64,000 bases of DNA, from NCBI RefSeq assembly GCF_030159095.1, contig NZ_BRXS01000001.1, positions 682,001-746,000 on the forward strand. Direction: 5' to 3'. The notes below the pieces were generated by a model, which worked only from the letters and a program-made list of their open reading frames with translations, ran no database searches and was not told the DNA's origin. The DNA comes from Roseisolibacter agri. Lineage in GTDB: Bacteria > Gemmatimonadota > Gemmatimonadetes > Gemmatimonadales > Gemmatimonadaceae. Below are positions 24,994 through 33,207 of this stretch, in pieces. Position 1 is the first letter of the stretch, and every line of letters begins with the position of its first letter. The translations under genes were made by a program, and so were the position numbers.

Positions 24994-25671
24994 GTGACGA
25001 CGCGCGACTTCCCGACGACCATCGCCGAGGCGACCGCGGTGCAGCAGCGGCTGCGCGCGGAGGTCGTGCTGCAGCCGCCGCCGAACTTCGCGCCGCGGCT
25101 GGTGGCGGGCCTCGACGTGTCGATGGACCGCGACGCCACCGAGTGCTTCGCGGGCATCGTCGTGCTCGCGCTGCCGTCGCTGGAGGTCGTCGACCAGGCG
25201 ACCGCCGTCGCGCCGGTGCCGATGCCGTACGTGCCGGGCTTCCTCGCGTTCCGCGAGCTGCCGGCGGTCGCCGCGGCGTGGGACCAGCTCCGCACGCGCC
25301 CCGACGCGCTGATCTTCGACGGGCAGGGGATCGCGCATCCGCGCCGCTTCGGCATCGCGTGCTATGGCGGGCTGCTGTTCGGCGTGCCGTCCATCGGCTG
25401 CGCGAAGTCGATCCTCGTCGGCACGCACGCGCCGCTGGGTCCCGAGCGCCTCGCGCGCGCGCCGCTGGTGCACCGCCGCGAGACGGTGGGCATGGCGATC
25501 CGGCTGCGCGAGAGCGTGCATCCGGTGTACGTGTCGCCGGGCCACCTGATCGACCTCGAGACCGCGGTGGACGTCGTCGTGTCGGTGAGCGCGGGCTTCC
25601 GCGAGCCCGAGACGACGCGCCGCGCGCACCGGCTGGTGAACGCGGAGCGGCGGGCGCGGAAGGGCGAGTGA
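24994..25671 (+). CDS. nfi: Endonuclease V
   Basis: A 225-residue DNA-repair endonuclease that nicks DNA near deoxyinosine. Family motifs are present: AGLDVSMD with the first catalytic Asp, YVPGFLAFRELPA, and IFDGQGIAHPRRFGIACYGG. Length is typical. The GTG at 24994 is used because the upstream frame is low-complexity Arg/Ala sequence. The gene ends about 30 nt before a P element and converges on the sirtuin gene. Confidence 0.9.
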   Translation: MTTRDFPTTIAEATAVQQRLRAEVVLQPPPNFAPRLVAGLDVSMDRDATECFAGIVVLALPSLEVVDQATAVAPVPMPYVPGFLAFRELPAVAAAWDQLRTRPDALIFDGQGIAHPRRFGIACYGGLLFGVPSIGCAKSILVGTHAPLGPERLARAPLVHRRETVGMAIRLRESVHPVYVSPGHLIDLETAVDVVVSVSAGFREPETTRRAHRLVNAERRARKGE

Positions 25672-25701
25672 GCCCTCGCGATCGCGCGCGGCAGGGGAGA
25701 G

Positions 25702-25848
25702 GAACGGCGTTGCAAGGATGAAAGTCGGAGAAGATCTGATGACGACGGATGGCTCCGCGTGGTGCGACGTTCCTCGCCGCCACGCGGAGCCATCCGCTCT
25801 TAATCAGATCTTGTCCGATCTTATCCTTGCAAATGCAGTTCGCCGTTC
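25702..25848. repeat. Palindromic intergenic element, family P (copy 3)
   Basis: A 147-nt inverted repeat between the convergent stops of endonuclease V and the sirtuin. Outer arms GAACGGCG and its near-complement at 25841-25848 enclose TGCAAGGATGAAAGTCGGAG / TTATCCTTGCA, AAGATCTGAT / ATCAGATCTT and ACGGATGGCTCCGCGTGG / CCACGCGGAGCCATCCG. The GGACCC outer end of longer copies is absent. Confidence 0.85.
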
Positions 25849-25858
25849 AGCTGCGGCA

Positions 25859-26629
25859 CTACTGAGCGAGCAGCGCGGGCACGAGCTCCGCCGCGCGACC
25901 GCGCAGCGCCACCGCCGCCAGCGACGAGAGCGGCGTGTCCTCCGCGTTCACCTCGACCAACGGAGCACCCGATCGCGCGGCCGTGGCCGCGACGCTCGCC
26001 GCGGGCTGCACCAGCGCGCTCGTGCCCACCACCAGGCACGCGTCCGCGCGCTGCGCCGCACCGAACGCGGCCTCCAGGTCGGCGGCGTCCAGCGCCTCGC
26101 CGAACCACACGACGTCGGGCCGCAGCAGCGCGCCGCACGCGTCGCAGCGCGGCAGCGTCGCGTGGTCGCTGGCGTCGATCGGCCCGTCGTGCGGCAGGCG
26201 CGTGGGACACGCCGGCCAGCGCTCGCAGCGCACGCCGAACAGCGTGCCGTGCAGCGCGACCACCGACGCGGCACCGCGCGGATCGCCGGCCGCCACGGCC
26301 GCGCGCTGATGGAGACCGTCGACGTTCTGCGTCACGACGGTGGTGCCGGCGTGCGCGCGCGCGTGGCGGGCGATCGCGTCGTGCGCGGCGTTGGGCTCGC
26401 ACCGCGCGACCAGGCCGCGGCGCCACGCGTACCACTCCCACACCAGCCGCGGGTCGCGCGCGAACGCCTCCGGCGTGGCGAGATCCTCGGCGCGCCTGGC
26501 GTTCCACATCCCGCCCGCGCCGCGGAACGTCGGCACGCCCGACTCCGCGCTGACGCCCGCGCCGGTGAACACCAGGAGCCGCTGCGCGCCGGCGAGCAGC
26601 GCGCGGGCGCGCCCGAGCTCAGGGGTCAC
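25859..26629 (-). CDS. cobB: Sir2-family NAD-dependent protein deacylase
   Basis: A 256-residue sirtuin that removes acyl groups from lysines using NAD. Visible are GAGVSAESGVPTFRG (NAD binding), TQNVDGLHQRA with the conserved Asn-Asp, and catalytic His in ALHGTLFGVRC. The zinc cysteines form two pairs, CERWPAC and CDACG. VVWFGEAL and VVGTSALVQPAAS follow, as in class III bacterial sirtuins. The GTG start overlaps the stop of a GGDEF-EAL gene, so the two are co-transcribed. Whether they act together is unknown. Confidence 0.92.
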   Translation of the reverse strand: MTPELGRARALLAGAQRLLVFTGAGVSAESGVPTFRGAGGMWNARRAEDLATPEAFARDPRLVWEWYAWRRGLVARCEPNAAHDAIARHARAHAGTTVVTQNVDGLHQRAAVAAGDPRGAASVVALHGTLFGVRCERWPACPTRLPHDGPIDASDHATLPRCDACGALLRPDVVWFGEALDAADLEAAFGAAQRADACLVVGTSALVQPAASVAATAARSGAPLVEVNAEDTPLSSLAAVALRGRAAELVPALLAQ

Positions 26630-28476
26630 GCCGGCGCGGTGGACCCGTGCACCGGCTCGCGCGGGATGTCGCGCGGCGCGCGCACCGCGTGCGGCATCGC
26701 GTGCGGCATCGCGTGCGGCGCGTCGTCCGACGCGGAGCCGTGCACGTCGGCGGGCGCGCCCGGCGGCGCGAACAGGTAGCCCTGCGCGAACTCGCAGCCG
26801 ACGTCCGCCAGCCACGCGCGCTGCGCGGGCCGCTCCACGCCCTCGGCTACCATGCGCAGGTGCAGCGCGCGGCCGAGCGCCACCATCGAGCGCACCACCG
26901 CCTCGGCGTCCGCGTCCTCGGGCGCCGCGTCGACGAAGCCGCGGTCGATCTTCAGCTCGTCCACCGGGAAGCGCTGCAGGTGGCCGAGCGAGGACGCGGC
27001 CGTGCCGAAGTCGTCGATCGCCAGGCGCACGCCCAGCTCGCGCAGGCCGTGCAGCGTCACCAGCGCCTCCTCGGGGCGCCGCATCACCGCCGCCTCCGGC
27101 AGCTCCAGCGTCAGCTGCGCGCCCGACACGCCCGCGTGGTCGAGCGCGTCGGCGACGTCGCGCAGCAGCGTCGGCTGCTCCAGCTCGCAGCGCGAGAGGT
27201 TCACGCGCACCGTGGGCCGCTCGGCGTTGGGCGCCGCGGCCTCCCACCGCCGCAGCTGCGCGCACGCGGCGCGCAGCACCCAGCGGCCGAGCGCGACCAC
27301 CAGCCCCGTCTCCTCGGCCAGCGGCACGAAGGTGGACGGCGGCACCTCGCCGTGCGCGGGATGCCACCAGCGCGCGAGCGCCTCGTACGTGCTCACGCGG
27401 CCCGACGCCAGCTCGACGACCGGCTGGTAGACGAGTGAGAGCCGTCCGCCCGCCGGGTCGCCCTCGAGCGCGCGGCGCAGGTCCTCGTGCATCGCCTCGC
27501 GCTCCTCGACGAGCGCCTGCGCGCCGGCCGCGTACTTGGACACGTGGCCCTGGCTCGCGGCCTTCGTGCGATACATGGCGAGGTCGGCGTCCTTCAGCAG
27601 CTCGTCGGCGTCGATGCCGGGTCGGCCGTGCGCGATGCCCAGGCTCGCGCCGACGACGACGTCGCGCAGCGGGAGCGCGATGGGACGGCGCAGCGCGGCC
27701 GCGATGCGCGCCGCCACCGCGTCCACGTGGTCGCGCTGCGCGATGCGCCCCAGCAGCACCGCGAACTCGTCGCCGCCGAAGCGCGCGATCAGGTCGCAGC
27801 CGCGCGTGCTGTCCACCAGCAGCGCCGCCACGCGCACCAGCAGCGCGTCGCCGGCCGCGTGGCCCTGGGTGTCGTTGACCTTCTTGAAGTCGTCGAGGTC
27901 GACGAAGATCACCGCGACGTGCTCGCCCGTGGGGTCGCGCGCGAGCGCCTGCTCCACACGGTCGCGGAAGAGCGCGCGGTTGGCGAGCCCGGTGAGCGGG
28001 TCGTGGAAGGCGCGGTGCGCGAGCTGCGCCTCGAGCGTGCGGTGCGAGGTGACGTCGTGCGCCACCAGGAACGCGCCCGTCGTCACGCCATTCTCGACGA
28101 TCGGGACCGCCGCGAGCTGGACCGCGCGCCGCCCGTCGTGCGTCTCGAGGTTCGCCTCCCAGCTCTGCGCCGTGCCCTGGAGCGCCGCGCCCAGCCGCTC
28201 CTCGCAGCGCGGGCAGTCCTCCGCGGTCATCAGCGACAGCACGTCGCGCCCGAGCAGCTCGGCCGCCGGGATGCCCAGGAGGGCCACCGCCGCCGGGTTG
28301 GCCTCGCCGATCCGCCCCCGGTCGTCGAGCGCGAGCACCCCGTCGACGTGGAGCTCGAAGAGGGCGCGCAGGCGGGCGCCGTCCGCGAGGCCGGCCGCGG
28401 GCTCGCCCCGCGCCGTCGGAGCGGCGTGGAGCGGGAGCGGGAGCGAGGCGGCGGACGAGGCGGGATCGTGCGTCAT
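26626..28476 (-). CDS. PAS-GGDEF-EAL protein
   Basis: A 616-residue soluble c-di-GMP enzyme. A PAS domain lies at about 35-150 with a Cys pair (DCPRCEER) in the middle. The GGDEF domain (about 160-320) has an intact FGGDEFAVLL. The EAL domain begins with YEALARW and keeps VNLSRCELEQP, LKIDRGF and EGVE, but the usual DDFGTGYSS reads DDFGTAASS, so its activity may be altered. The C-terminal tail has a tandem MPHA repeat from a 12-bp unit repeated three times (26686-26721). The gene overlaps the sirtuin gene by 4 bp and diverges from an M1 peptidase. Confidence 0.9.
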   Translation of the reverse strand: MTHDPASSAASLPLPLHAAPTARGEPAAGLADGARLRALFELHVDGVLALDDRGRIGEANPAAVALLGIPAAELLGRDVLSLMTAEDCPRCEERLGAALQGTAQSWEANLETHDGRRAVQLAAVPIVENGVTTGAFLVAHDVTSHRTLEAQLAHRAFHDPLTGLANRALFRDRVEQALARDPTGEHVAVIFVDLDDFKKVNDTQGHAAGDALLVRVAALLVDSTRGCDLIARFGGDEFAVLLGRIAQRDHVDAVAARIAAALRRPIALPLRDVVVGASLGIAHGRPGIDADELLKDADLAMYRTKAASQGHVSKYAAGAQALVEEREAMHEDLRRALEGDPAGGRLSLVYQPVVELASGRVSTYEALARWWHPAHGEVPPSTFVPLAEETGLVVALGRWVLRAACAQLRRWEAAAPNAERPTVRVNLSRCELEQPTLLRDVADALDHAGVSGAQLTLELPEAAVMRRPEEALVTLHGLRELGVRLAIDDFGTAASSLGHLQRFPVDELKIDRGFVDAAPEDADAEAVVRSMVALGRALHLRMVAEGVERPAQRAWLADVGCEFAQGYLFAPPGAPADVHGSASDDAPHAMPHAMPHAVRAPRDIPREPVHGSTAPA

Positions 28477-28768
28477 CGGGACGGCGAGTGCAAAAAGGGG
28501 TTCGGCGCGCGCCCGTCATCGGACGCGCCTCCGTCGGTGCGGACGTCGGGCAAGCTGCGCACCGCGACCATGGCCCCATCGTCATGATCGCGGGTTTCCC
28601 GCCAGCCGCAAGCCTCCGTTGGCTCACGCCGCGCGCCCCCGCCGTCACGCGGAGCCGGGGCCTCCGGCCGCTCCCCGGCACCGAGCCGATGTGGTAATCT
28701 CGGGGCACGCGTCGCGAACGCGTCCGCGGCCGCCGTCGGCCGCCGCGATCCCCACACGAGCCCCACGC
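28477..28768. other. Divergent intergenic region
   Basis: About 290 nt between the PAS-GGDEF-EAL and M1 peptidase genes. TAATCT at 28696-28701 could be the -10 of the M1 gene, about 67 nt before its ATG. A GC-rich inverted repeat (GCGGCCGCCGTCGGCCGCCGC near 28725) follows it and would lie in the leader. No other feature was seen. Confidence 0.35.
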
Positions 28769-30817
28769 ATGACCGCCCGTCGTCTTCTCGCGCTGGCGCT
28801 GCTCGCCGGCTCCGCCGCGGGGGCCGTGCGCCCCGCGCGCCTGGCCGCGCAGCAGCCGGCTGCCCGCCTCCCCGAGCGCGCGGTGCGCCGCGACATCCCG
28901 CTCACCAACGCGATCCGGCGCGCGATGGCCGCCGGGACGCGCGACTCGACCGGGCGCCCGGGCCGCAACTACTGGCAGCTGCGGACCGACTACACGATCG
29001 AGGCGCGCCTGGATCCGGCGACCTCGCGCATCACCGGCCGCGAGACGGTCGTCGTGCACAACGCGAGCCCCGACTCGCTCGGCCAGCTCGCCCTGCGGCT
29101 GGACCCCAACATCTTCCTCGGCAACACGCCGCAGGCGGCGCCGTGGGTGCCGGCGGAGGTGACCGACGGCATGGTCATCACCCGCATGTCGGTGAACGGC
29201 GAGGCGGTGACCCTCGGGCCGCCGCCGGCCGGCGGGGAGGGCGCCCGCTCGATCGTGGCGGCGCAGGCCGCGCAGGCGGCGCAGGCGCGCGCGGTGCCGA
29301 CCGCGATCGGGCTCCGCTCGACGGTCGCGCGCATCACGCTGCCGACCAAGGTCGCGCCGCGCGCGACGGCGACGCTCGAGATCGAGTGGAACCACAAGCT
29401 GCCGGGCGGCCCGGGCGCCGGGCACCGGATGACGCAGCGCTGGGCCGACACGCTCTACCAGCCGACGCAGTGGTATCCGCGCGTCGCGGTCTACGACGAC
29501 CTGCGCGGCTGGAACGAGGAGCTCTACCTCGGCCCGTCGGAGTTCTACAACAACTTCGGGCGCTTCGACGTGAAGCTCGACGTGCCGGCCGGCTGGGTGG
29601 TGAGCGGCACCGGCATCCTGCAGAACCCCGAGCAGGTGCTGACGGCGCGCGCCCGCGAGCGCCTCAAGCGCGTGCTCGACTCCGACTCGGTGACGACGAT
29701 CGTCGGCGCCGACGAGGTGGGACCGGGGCAGAGCACCGCCGCGGGCGATCGCCTCGTGTGGCACATGGTCGCCGACAGCGTGAACGACTTCGCGTGGGCG
29801 ACGGCGAAGCAGTTCGTGTGGCGGGCGACGCGCGCGACGATCCCGGGGAAGGGGCGCGTGCCGATCCACATGGTGTACCTGCCGGGCCGCGCGCAGCAGT
29901 TCCGCGACGCGGGCGAGATCGCGCGCCACGCGCTGGAGTTCTACTCGAAGCTCTGGTTCCCGTACCAGTTCCCGCAGCTGACGCTGCAGGACGGGCCGAG
30001 CGCGGGCATGGAGTACCCGATGGTGATCAACTCCAACCGCGGCGCGGCCGACCACGAGACGGCGCACCAGTGGTGGCCGATGGTGGTGAGCAACAACGAG
30101 ACGTGGTACGGCTGGATGGACGAGGGGTTCAACCAGTACATGAACATCCTCTCCGACGCCGACGCGGCGGGGAAGCCGCCCGTGCTGAACGGGCTCGGGC
30201 AGTCGTACGGCCGCGTCAGCGGCAACGAGGCCGAGCCGCCGATGATGTGGAACGCGAACTACGCGGGCCAGCAGTTCTACGGCTTCACGACCTACCAGAA
30301 GACGCCGCTCATGCTGTCCGCGCTCGGCGGCGTGGTGGGCGACAGCGCGGTGATCCGCGCGCACCGCGAGTGGGCGAACGCGTGGCTGTTCAAGCACCCG
30401 TCGCCGTGGGACTACATGTTCTTCATGAACCGCGCGCTGAACCGCGACCTCGGGTGGTTCTGGTACTACTGGCTGTTCACGACGGAGAGCTCGGACGGCT
30501 CGATCCAGAACGTCGCGACGGCGGGCACGCGCACGACGGTGACGGTGCGGCAGGACGGCCAGATGCCGTCGCCGGTCGTGCTGCGCGTGCACCTCGCGCC
30601 CACCGGCGGCGCGCTGCGCCGCGTGGCGAACGCGCGCGTGGTGGACGACACGACGGCGGTCGTGACGTATCCCGCCGACGTGTGGTTCGCGGGCAGCCGC
30701 ACCTTCACCGCGACGCTCGACTTCGGCCGCGCCATCACGCGCGTGGAGCTGGATCCGGAGCAGCGGTTCCCGGATCGGGAGGCGGGGGACAACGTCTGGC
30801 CGCGAAAGGCACAGTAG
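28769..30817 (+). CDS. Secreted M1-family metallopeptidase
   Basis: A 682-residue zinc aminopeptidase-like enzyme. A signal peptide covers the first 25 residues (LLALALLAGSAAGAV...LAAQ). The zinc motif is HETAHQWW, followed by the distal Glu in WMDEGFNQYMN, as in gluzincins of the M1 clan. The upstream substrate motif reads GPSAGMEYPMV, resembling the GAMEN-type loop. The N-terminal half is a beta-rich domain, and the C-terminal region (TTVTVRQDGQMPSPVVLRVH) is an Ig-like strand set. It probably hydrolyses peptides in the periplasm or outside the cell. The stop is followed immediately by an R element. Confidence 0.92.
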   Translation: MTARRLLALALLAGSAAGAVRPARLAAQQPAARLPERAVRRDIPLTNAIRRAMAAGTRDSTGRPGRNYWQLRTDYTIEARLDPATSRITGRETVVVHNASPDSLGQLALRLDPNIFLGNTPQAAPWVPAEVTDGMVITRMSVNGEAVTLGPPPAGGEGARSIVAAQAAQAAQARAVPTAIGLRSTVARITLPTKVAPRATATLEIEWNHKLPGGPGAGHRMTQRWADTLYQPTQWYPRVAVYDDLRGWNEELYLGPSEFYNNFGRFDVKLDVPAGWVVSGTGILQNPEQVLTARARERLKRVLDSDSVTTIVGADEVGPGQSTAAGDRLVWHMVADSVNDFAWATAKQFVWRATRATIPGKGRVPIHMVYLPGRAQQFRDAGEIARHALEFYSKLWFPYQFPQLTLQDGPSAGMEYPMVINSNRGAADHETAHQWWPMVVSNNETWYGWMDEGFNQYMNILSDADAAGKPPVLNGLGQSYGRVSGNEAEPPMMWNANYAGQQFYGFTTYQKTPLMLSALGGVVGDSAVIRAHREWANAWLFKHPSPWDYMFFMNRALNRDLGWFWYYWLFTTESSDGSIQNVATAGTRTTVTVRQDGQMPSPVVLRVHLAPTGGALRRVANARVVDDTTAVVTYPADVWFAGSRTFTATLDFGRAITRVELDPEQRFPDREAGDNVWPRKAQ

Positions 30818-30968
30818 AGCGGAGGACGGAACGGCGGAGAACGGTGAAGCGGAGAACGATGGAGCGCGATACGGTGGAGCGTCACCGCGCTTGAAGCGTC
30901 GAGCTCGAAGCGTCCGCCTTTCCGTCTCACGCCTCATCGTCTTCCGCCGTTCCGTCCTCTGACTCACC
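30818..30968. repeat. Palindromic intergenic element, family R (copy 1)
   Basis: Starts one base after the M1 peptidase stop. The left end GCGGAGGACGGAACGGCGGA (30819-30838) is nearly complementary to 30942-30960, with a central palindrome TCGAGCTCGA near 30899-30908. It resembles the element at 55940-56092 in arm sequence and in its centre. It extends up to the start of the methyltransferase gene. Confidence 0.75.
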
Positions 30969-30975
30969 GTCCTCC

Positions 30976-31638
30976 GTGTCATCGCTCCCCTACCATCTCG
31001 CCGAGCTGGCCATCGCGCTCGACCCGACGCGGCCGGAGCACCTGATGCCCGCGCTCGCGCCGCGGCACCGGCGCGTGCTCGACGTCGGGTGCGGTGCGGG
31101 GCAGACGCTCGTGGGAAGCGGGATGGCGGAGCCGGACGGGGAGCGGGAAGGGTGGGGCGTGGACGTGGACGTCGAGGCGCTGGCGGCGGGGCGCGCACGC
31201 TGGCCGCGGCTGCCGCTCGCCGCCGCGCGGGGCGAGGCGCTCCCGTTCGCCGACGCGTCGTTCGATCTCGTGGTCTCGCGCGTCGCGCTGCCGTACATGC
31301 GGATCCCCGTGGCGCTCGCGGAGTTCGCGCGCGTGCTGCGCCCGGGCGGCGACCTGTGGCTCGCGCTGCACGACTGGCGGATGACGCGCGGCGAGCTGCG
31401 CGACGCGCTGCGGCGGCGGGCGTGGAAGGCGCTGGCATACCGCGGCTACGTCGCGCTCAACGGCCTCGCGTTCCAGGTCGCGGGGCGCGTCTTCGCGTTC
31501 CCCGACGGGCGCGGGCGCGTGGAGTCGTGGCAGGGCGCGCGCGGCATGCGCACCGCGCTCGCGCGCGCCGGCTTCGTGGACGTGGCGCTGGACGGCGGGC
31601 GGCGGGCGATGGTGGCCACCGCCCGCCGCCCGGGCTGA
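30976..31638 (+). CDS. Class I SAM-dependent methyltransferase
   Basis: A 220-residue methyltransferase of the UbiE/Methyltransf_11 type. Motif I is RRVLDVGCGAGQTL, followed by GWGVDVDVEAL (acidic end of beta 2), EALPFADASFDLVVSRVALPYM (motifs around beta 4) and ARVLRPGGDLWLALHD. It should transfer a methyl group from S-adenosylmethionine, but nothing indicates the acceptor. The GTG at 30976 lies at the edge of an R element, and no ribosome binding site is evident, so the start is less certain than the frame. The stop is 11 nt from the convergent deacetylase stop. Confidence 0.85.
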   Translation: MSSLPYHLAELAIALDPTRPEHLMPALAPRHRRVLDVGCGAGQTLVGSGMAEPDGEREGWGVDVDVEALAAGRARWPRLPLAAARGEALPFADASFDLVVSRVALPYMRIPVALAEFARVLRPGGDLWLALHDWRMTRGELRDALRRRAWKALAYRGYVALNGLAFQVAGRVFAFPDGRGRVESWQGARGMRTALARAGFVDVALDGGRRAMVATARRPG

Positions 31639-31649
31639 TCAGCGCGACG

Positions 31650-32792
31650 TCAGCGCGCGACGACGTCGCTGAGCGTCGCGCGCAGCGGACGCGCCGCCGT
31701 CGGCTCGGCGACCGGCGGGCTCACCGTGCGCCGGCGGCGCCGCAGCTCGCGCAGCGACGGCGACCAGCGCAGCCGCGGATAGAAGCCCGACACCCAGCCG
31801 TCGAACACCTCGTCGGGCTGCAGCGTGGTGTCGGTGAAGCGCGGCAGCAGCAGCGGATGGTCCGCCGGCGTGCAGATGTCGGGATCGGACGTCGTCGCGC
31901 TGCGCACGTCCATCTCCGCGAGCCACCGCACCGACTGCATGTCGTGGTTGCCGAGCGGGTAGCAGAAGTGCGCGCGCGGCTCGCCCGAGGTGACCATCGC
32001 GTCCAGCGACTCGCGGTTGTCGGCGATCTCGCGCATGAACAGCGCGCGGTCGTCCGGCATGCGATGGCGGTGCGTGTGCAGCTGCACGTCCACGAGGTCC
32101 GACGGCAGCGCGCGCAGCTCCGACTCGCGCATCTGCTGCAGCATGCGCGTCGCGGTCCACGCCTGGTAGTCGATGCCGAGCGCCATCGCGAGGTCGGCCA
32201 GCAGCTCGTCCTTCTCCTGCGCGGAGAGCCGCTCGCGGAACGCGTGCTCGCGCAGCTGCCGCCAGACCTGGGTGCGCTCCTCGGCCGTGACGATGGGCAT
32301 CGAGGCCGCGCCCGGGATCACCGCGCCGAGCGTGATCACGCCGCGCGCGCGGCCCTTCCACAGCAGGTACGCGGACGCGGGGTCGAACACCGGCCGCACG
32401 AAGTTCGAGTAGAACGTGGCCACGAAGTTCGTGGCCGGGATGTCGAACTCGCGCAACACCGGCAGCGCCTGCGCGTGGAAGTCGTAGTAGCCGTCGTCGA
32501 AGGTGACCGCGACGCTCTTGGGCGGGAGGTTGCCCTCGTAGAGCCGCTCCACCGCGTCGCTGAGCGGGAGGACGTTGTAGCGTGCCTCGCGCAGCCGCCG
32601 CATCCGGTCGCGGAACTGCGCGGCCGGCATGTACAGCTCCGGGTTCCACTGGTGCTCGTCGTCGAGCGAGATCCCGTGGTAGCACAGGATCACGAGCCGG
32701 TGGCGTCGCCAGTCGCTGCGGGCGACGAGGCTCGTCGCGCCGATGCTGTTCGCGAGCCGCAGGAAGAGGTGCCGCGCTTGCAGTAGCCGCAT
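31650..32792 (-). CDS. Polysaccharide deacetylase family protein (CE4)
   Basis: A 380-residue protein with a NodB-type deacetylase domain. VILCYHGIS marks the start, SVAVTFDDGYYDFH carries the catalytic/metal Asp pair, and VQLHTHRHRMP the metal His pair; HFCYPLGNHD is motif 3. Members remove N-acetyl groups from cell-wall or surface polysaccharides. No signal peptide or membrane segment is obvious, so it may act on a lipid-linked cytoplasmic precursor or be exported by another route. Basic residues cluster at the C-terminus (RRRRRTVSPP). It is transcribed away from the second BlaI/M56 locus. Confidence 0.88.
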   Translation of the reverse strand: MRLLQARHLFLRLANSIGATSLVARSDWRRHRLVILCYHGISLDDEHQWNPELYMPAAQFRDRMRRLREARYNVLPLSDAVERLYEGNLPPKSVAVTFDDGYYDFHAQALPVLREFDIPATNFVATFYSNFVRPVFDPASAYLLWKGRARGVITLGAVIPGAASMPIVTAEERTQVWRQLREHAFRERLSAQEKDELLADLAMALGIDYQAWTATRMLQQMRESELRALPSDLVDVQLHTHRHRMPDDRALFMREIADNRESLDAMVTSGEPRAHFCYPLGNHDMQSVRWLAEMDVRSATTSDPDICTPADHPLLLPRFTDTTLQPDEVFDGWVSGFYPRLRWSPSLRELRRRRRTVSPPVAEPTAARPLRATLSDVVAR

Positions 32793-33207
32793 CGAATCCG
32801 TTCCAGCGCGCGGGAGTCGTGGGACCGTTGATCGGAAGAGGCCGGGCCGGCGTTCGACGTGGGACGGGCGGGGGAGACGCGCGACGCGGCGCAGCGTCCC
32901 CACCGCCCGGCGCCACGATCGCGGCCGTCGAGCGTGCGCCTCCGCCTCGCAACGCCACCTCCCCCTCTCGCCCGCCGTCATCCGCGGGAAGCGCCATGGC
33001 ACAGCCTATGGTCGGGATGTCCGACCGGCAAGAAAACTTTTTCGAAAGGCGGGCCGCGGGGAGGAGTGCAAACGGCGAGCCCGAGCGTGACAGGGTGCGC
33101 TGCATCACACACTGTGTCACATCGACCGGCGCACGTACGACGACGGGGCGCCGGTCCATCCGGTCGCCCCGTCGTTTCACACCGTATGCCGATCGCCCGG
33201 CGGCCGG
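32793..33207. other. Intergenic region between deacetylase and M56 genes
   Basis: About 415 nt without a gene. On the minus strand TTGCCG, a 17-nt spacer and TAGGCT (about 33008-33036) could form a promoter reading toward the deacetylase; its spacer contains the palindrome GGTCGGGATGTCCGACC. A hairpin at 33140-33175 lies just past the M56 stop. A short palindrome ACACACTGTGT lies at 33107-33117. The rest shows nothing recognisable. Confidence 0.35.
33140..33175. terminator. Hairpin after the second M56 gene
   Basis: ACGACGGGGCG (33140-33150) pairs with CGCCCCGTCGT (33165-33175), with an inner CCGG/CCGG pair. It lies 33 nt beyond the M56 stop on the minus strand. A terminator is likely, though no U-tract follows in that direction. 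Confidence 0.5.

Noticed and set aside
25859-31438. A 1859-codon open frame on the minus strand, and other very long frames opposite known genes
   Set aside because: It only contains the sirtuin and GGDEF-EAL genes at its low end in partly shifted frames; the rest is opposite the M1 peptidase and is Arg/Ala/Pro-rich. High GC leaves few stop codons, so such frames are shadows.
33088-33122. CRP-like palindrome (TGTGTCACA region)
   Set aside because: The half sites are poorly matched, it lies downstream of a gene on one strand and far upstream on the other, and no Crp/Fnr gene is nearby.
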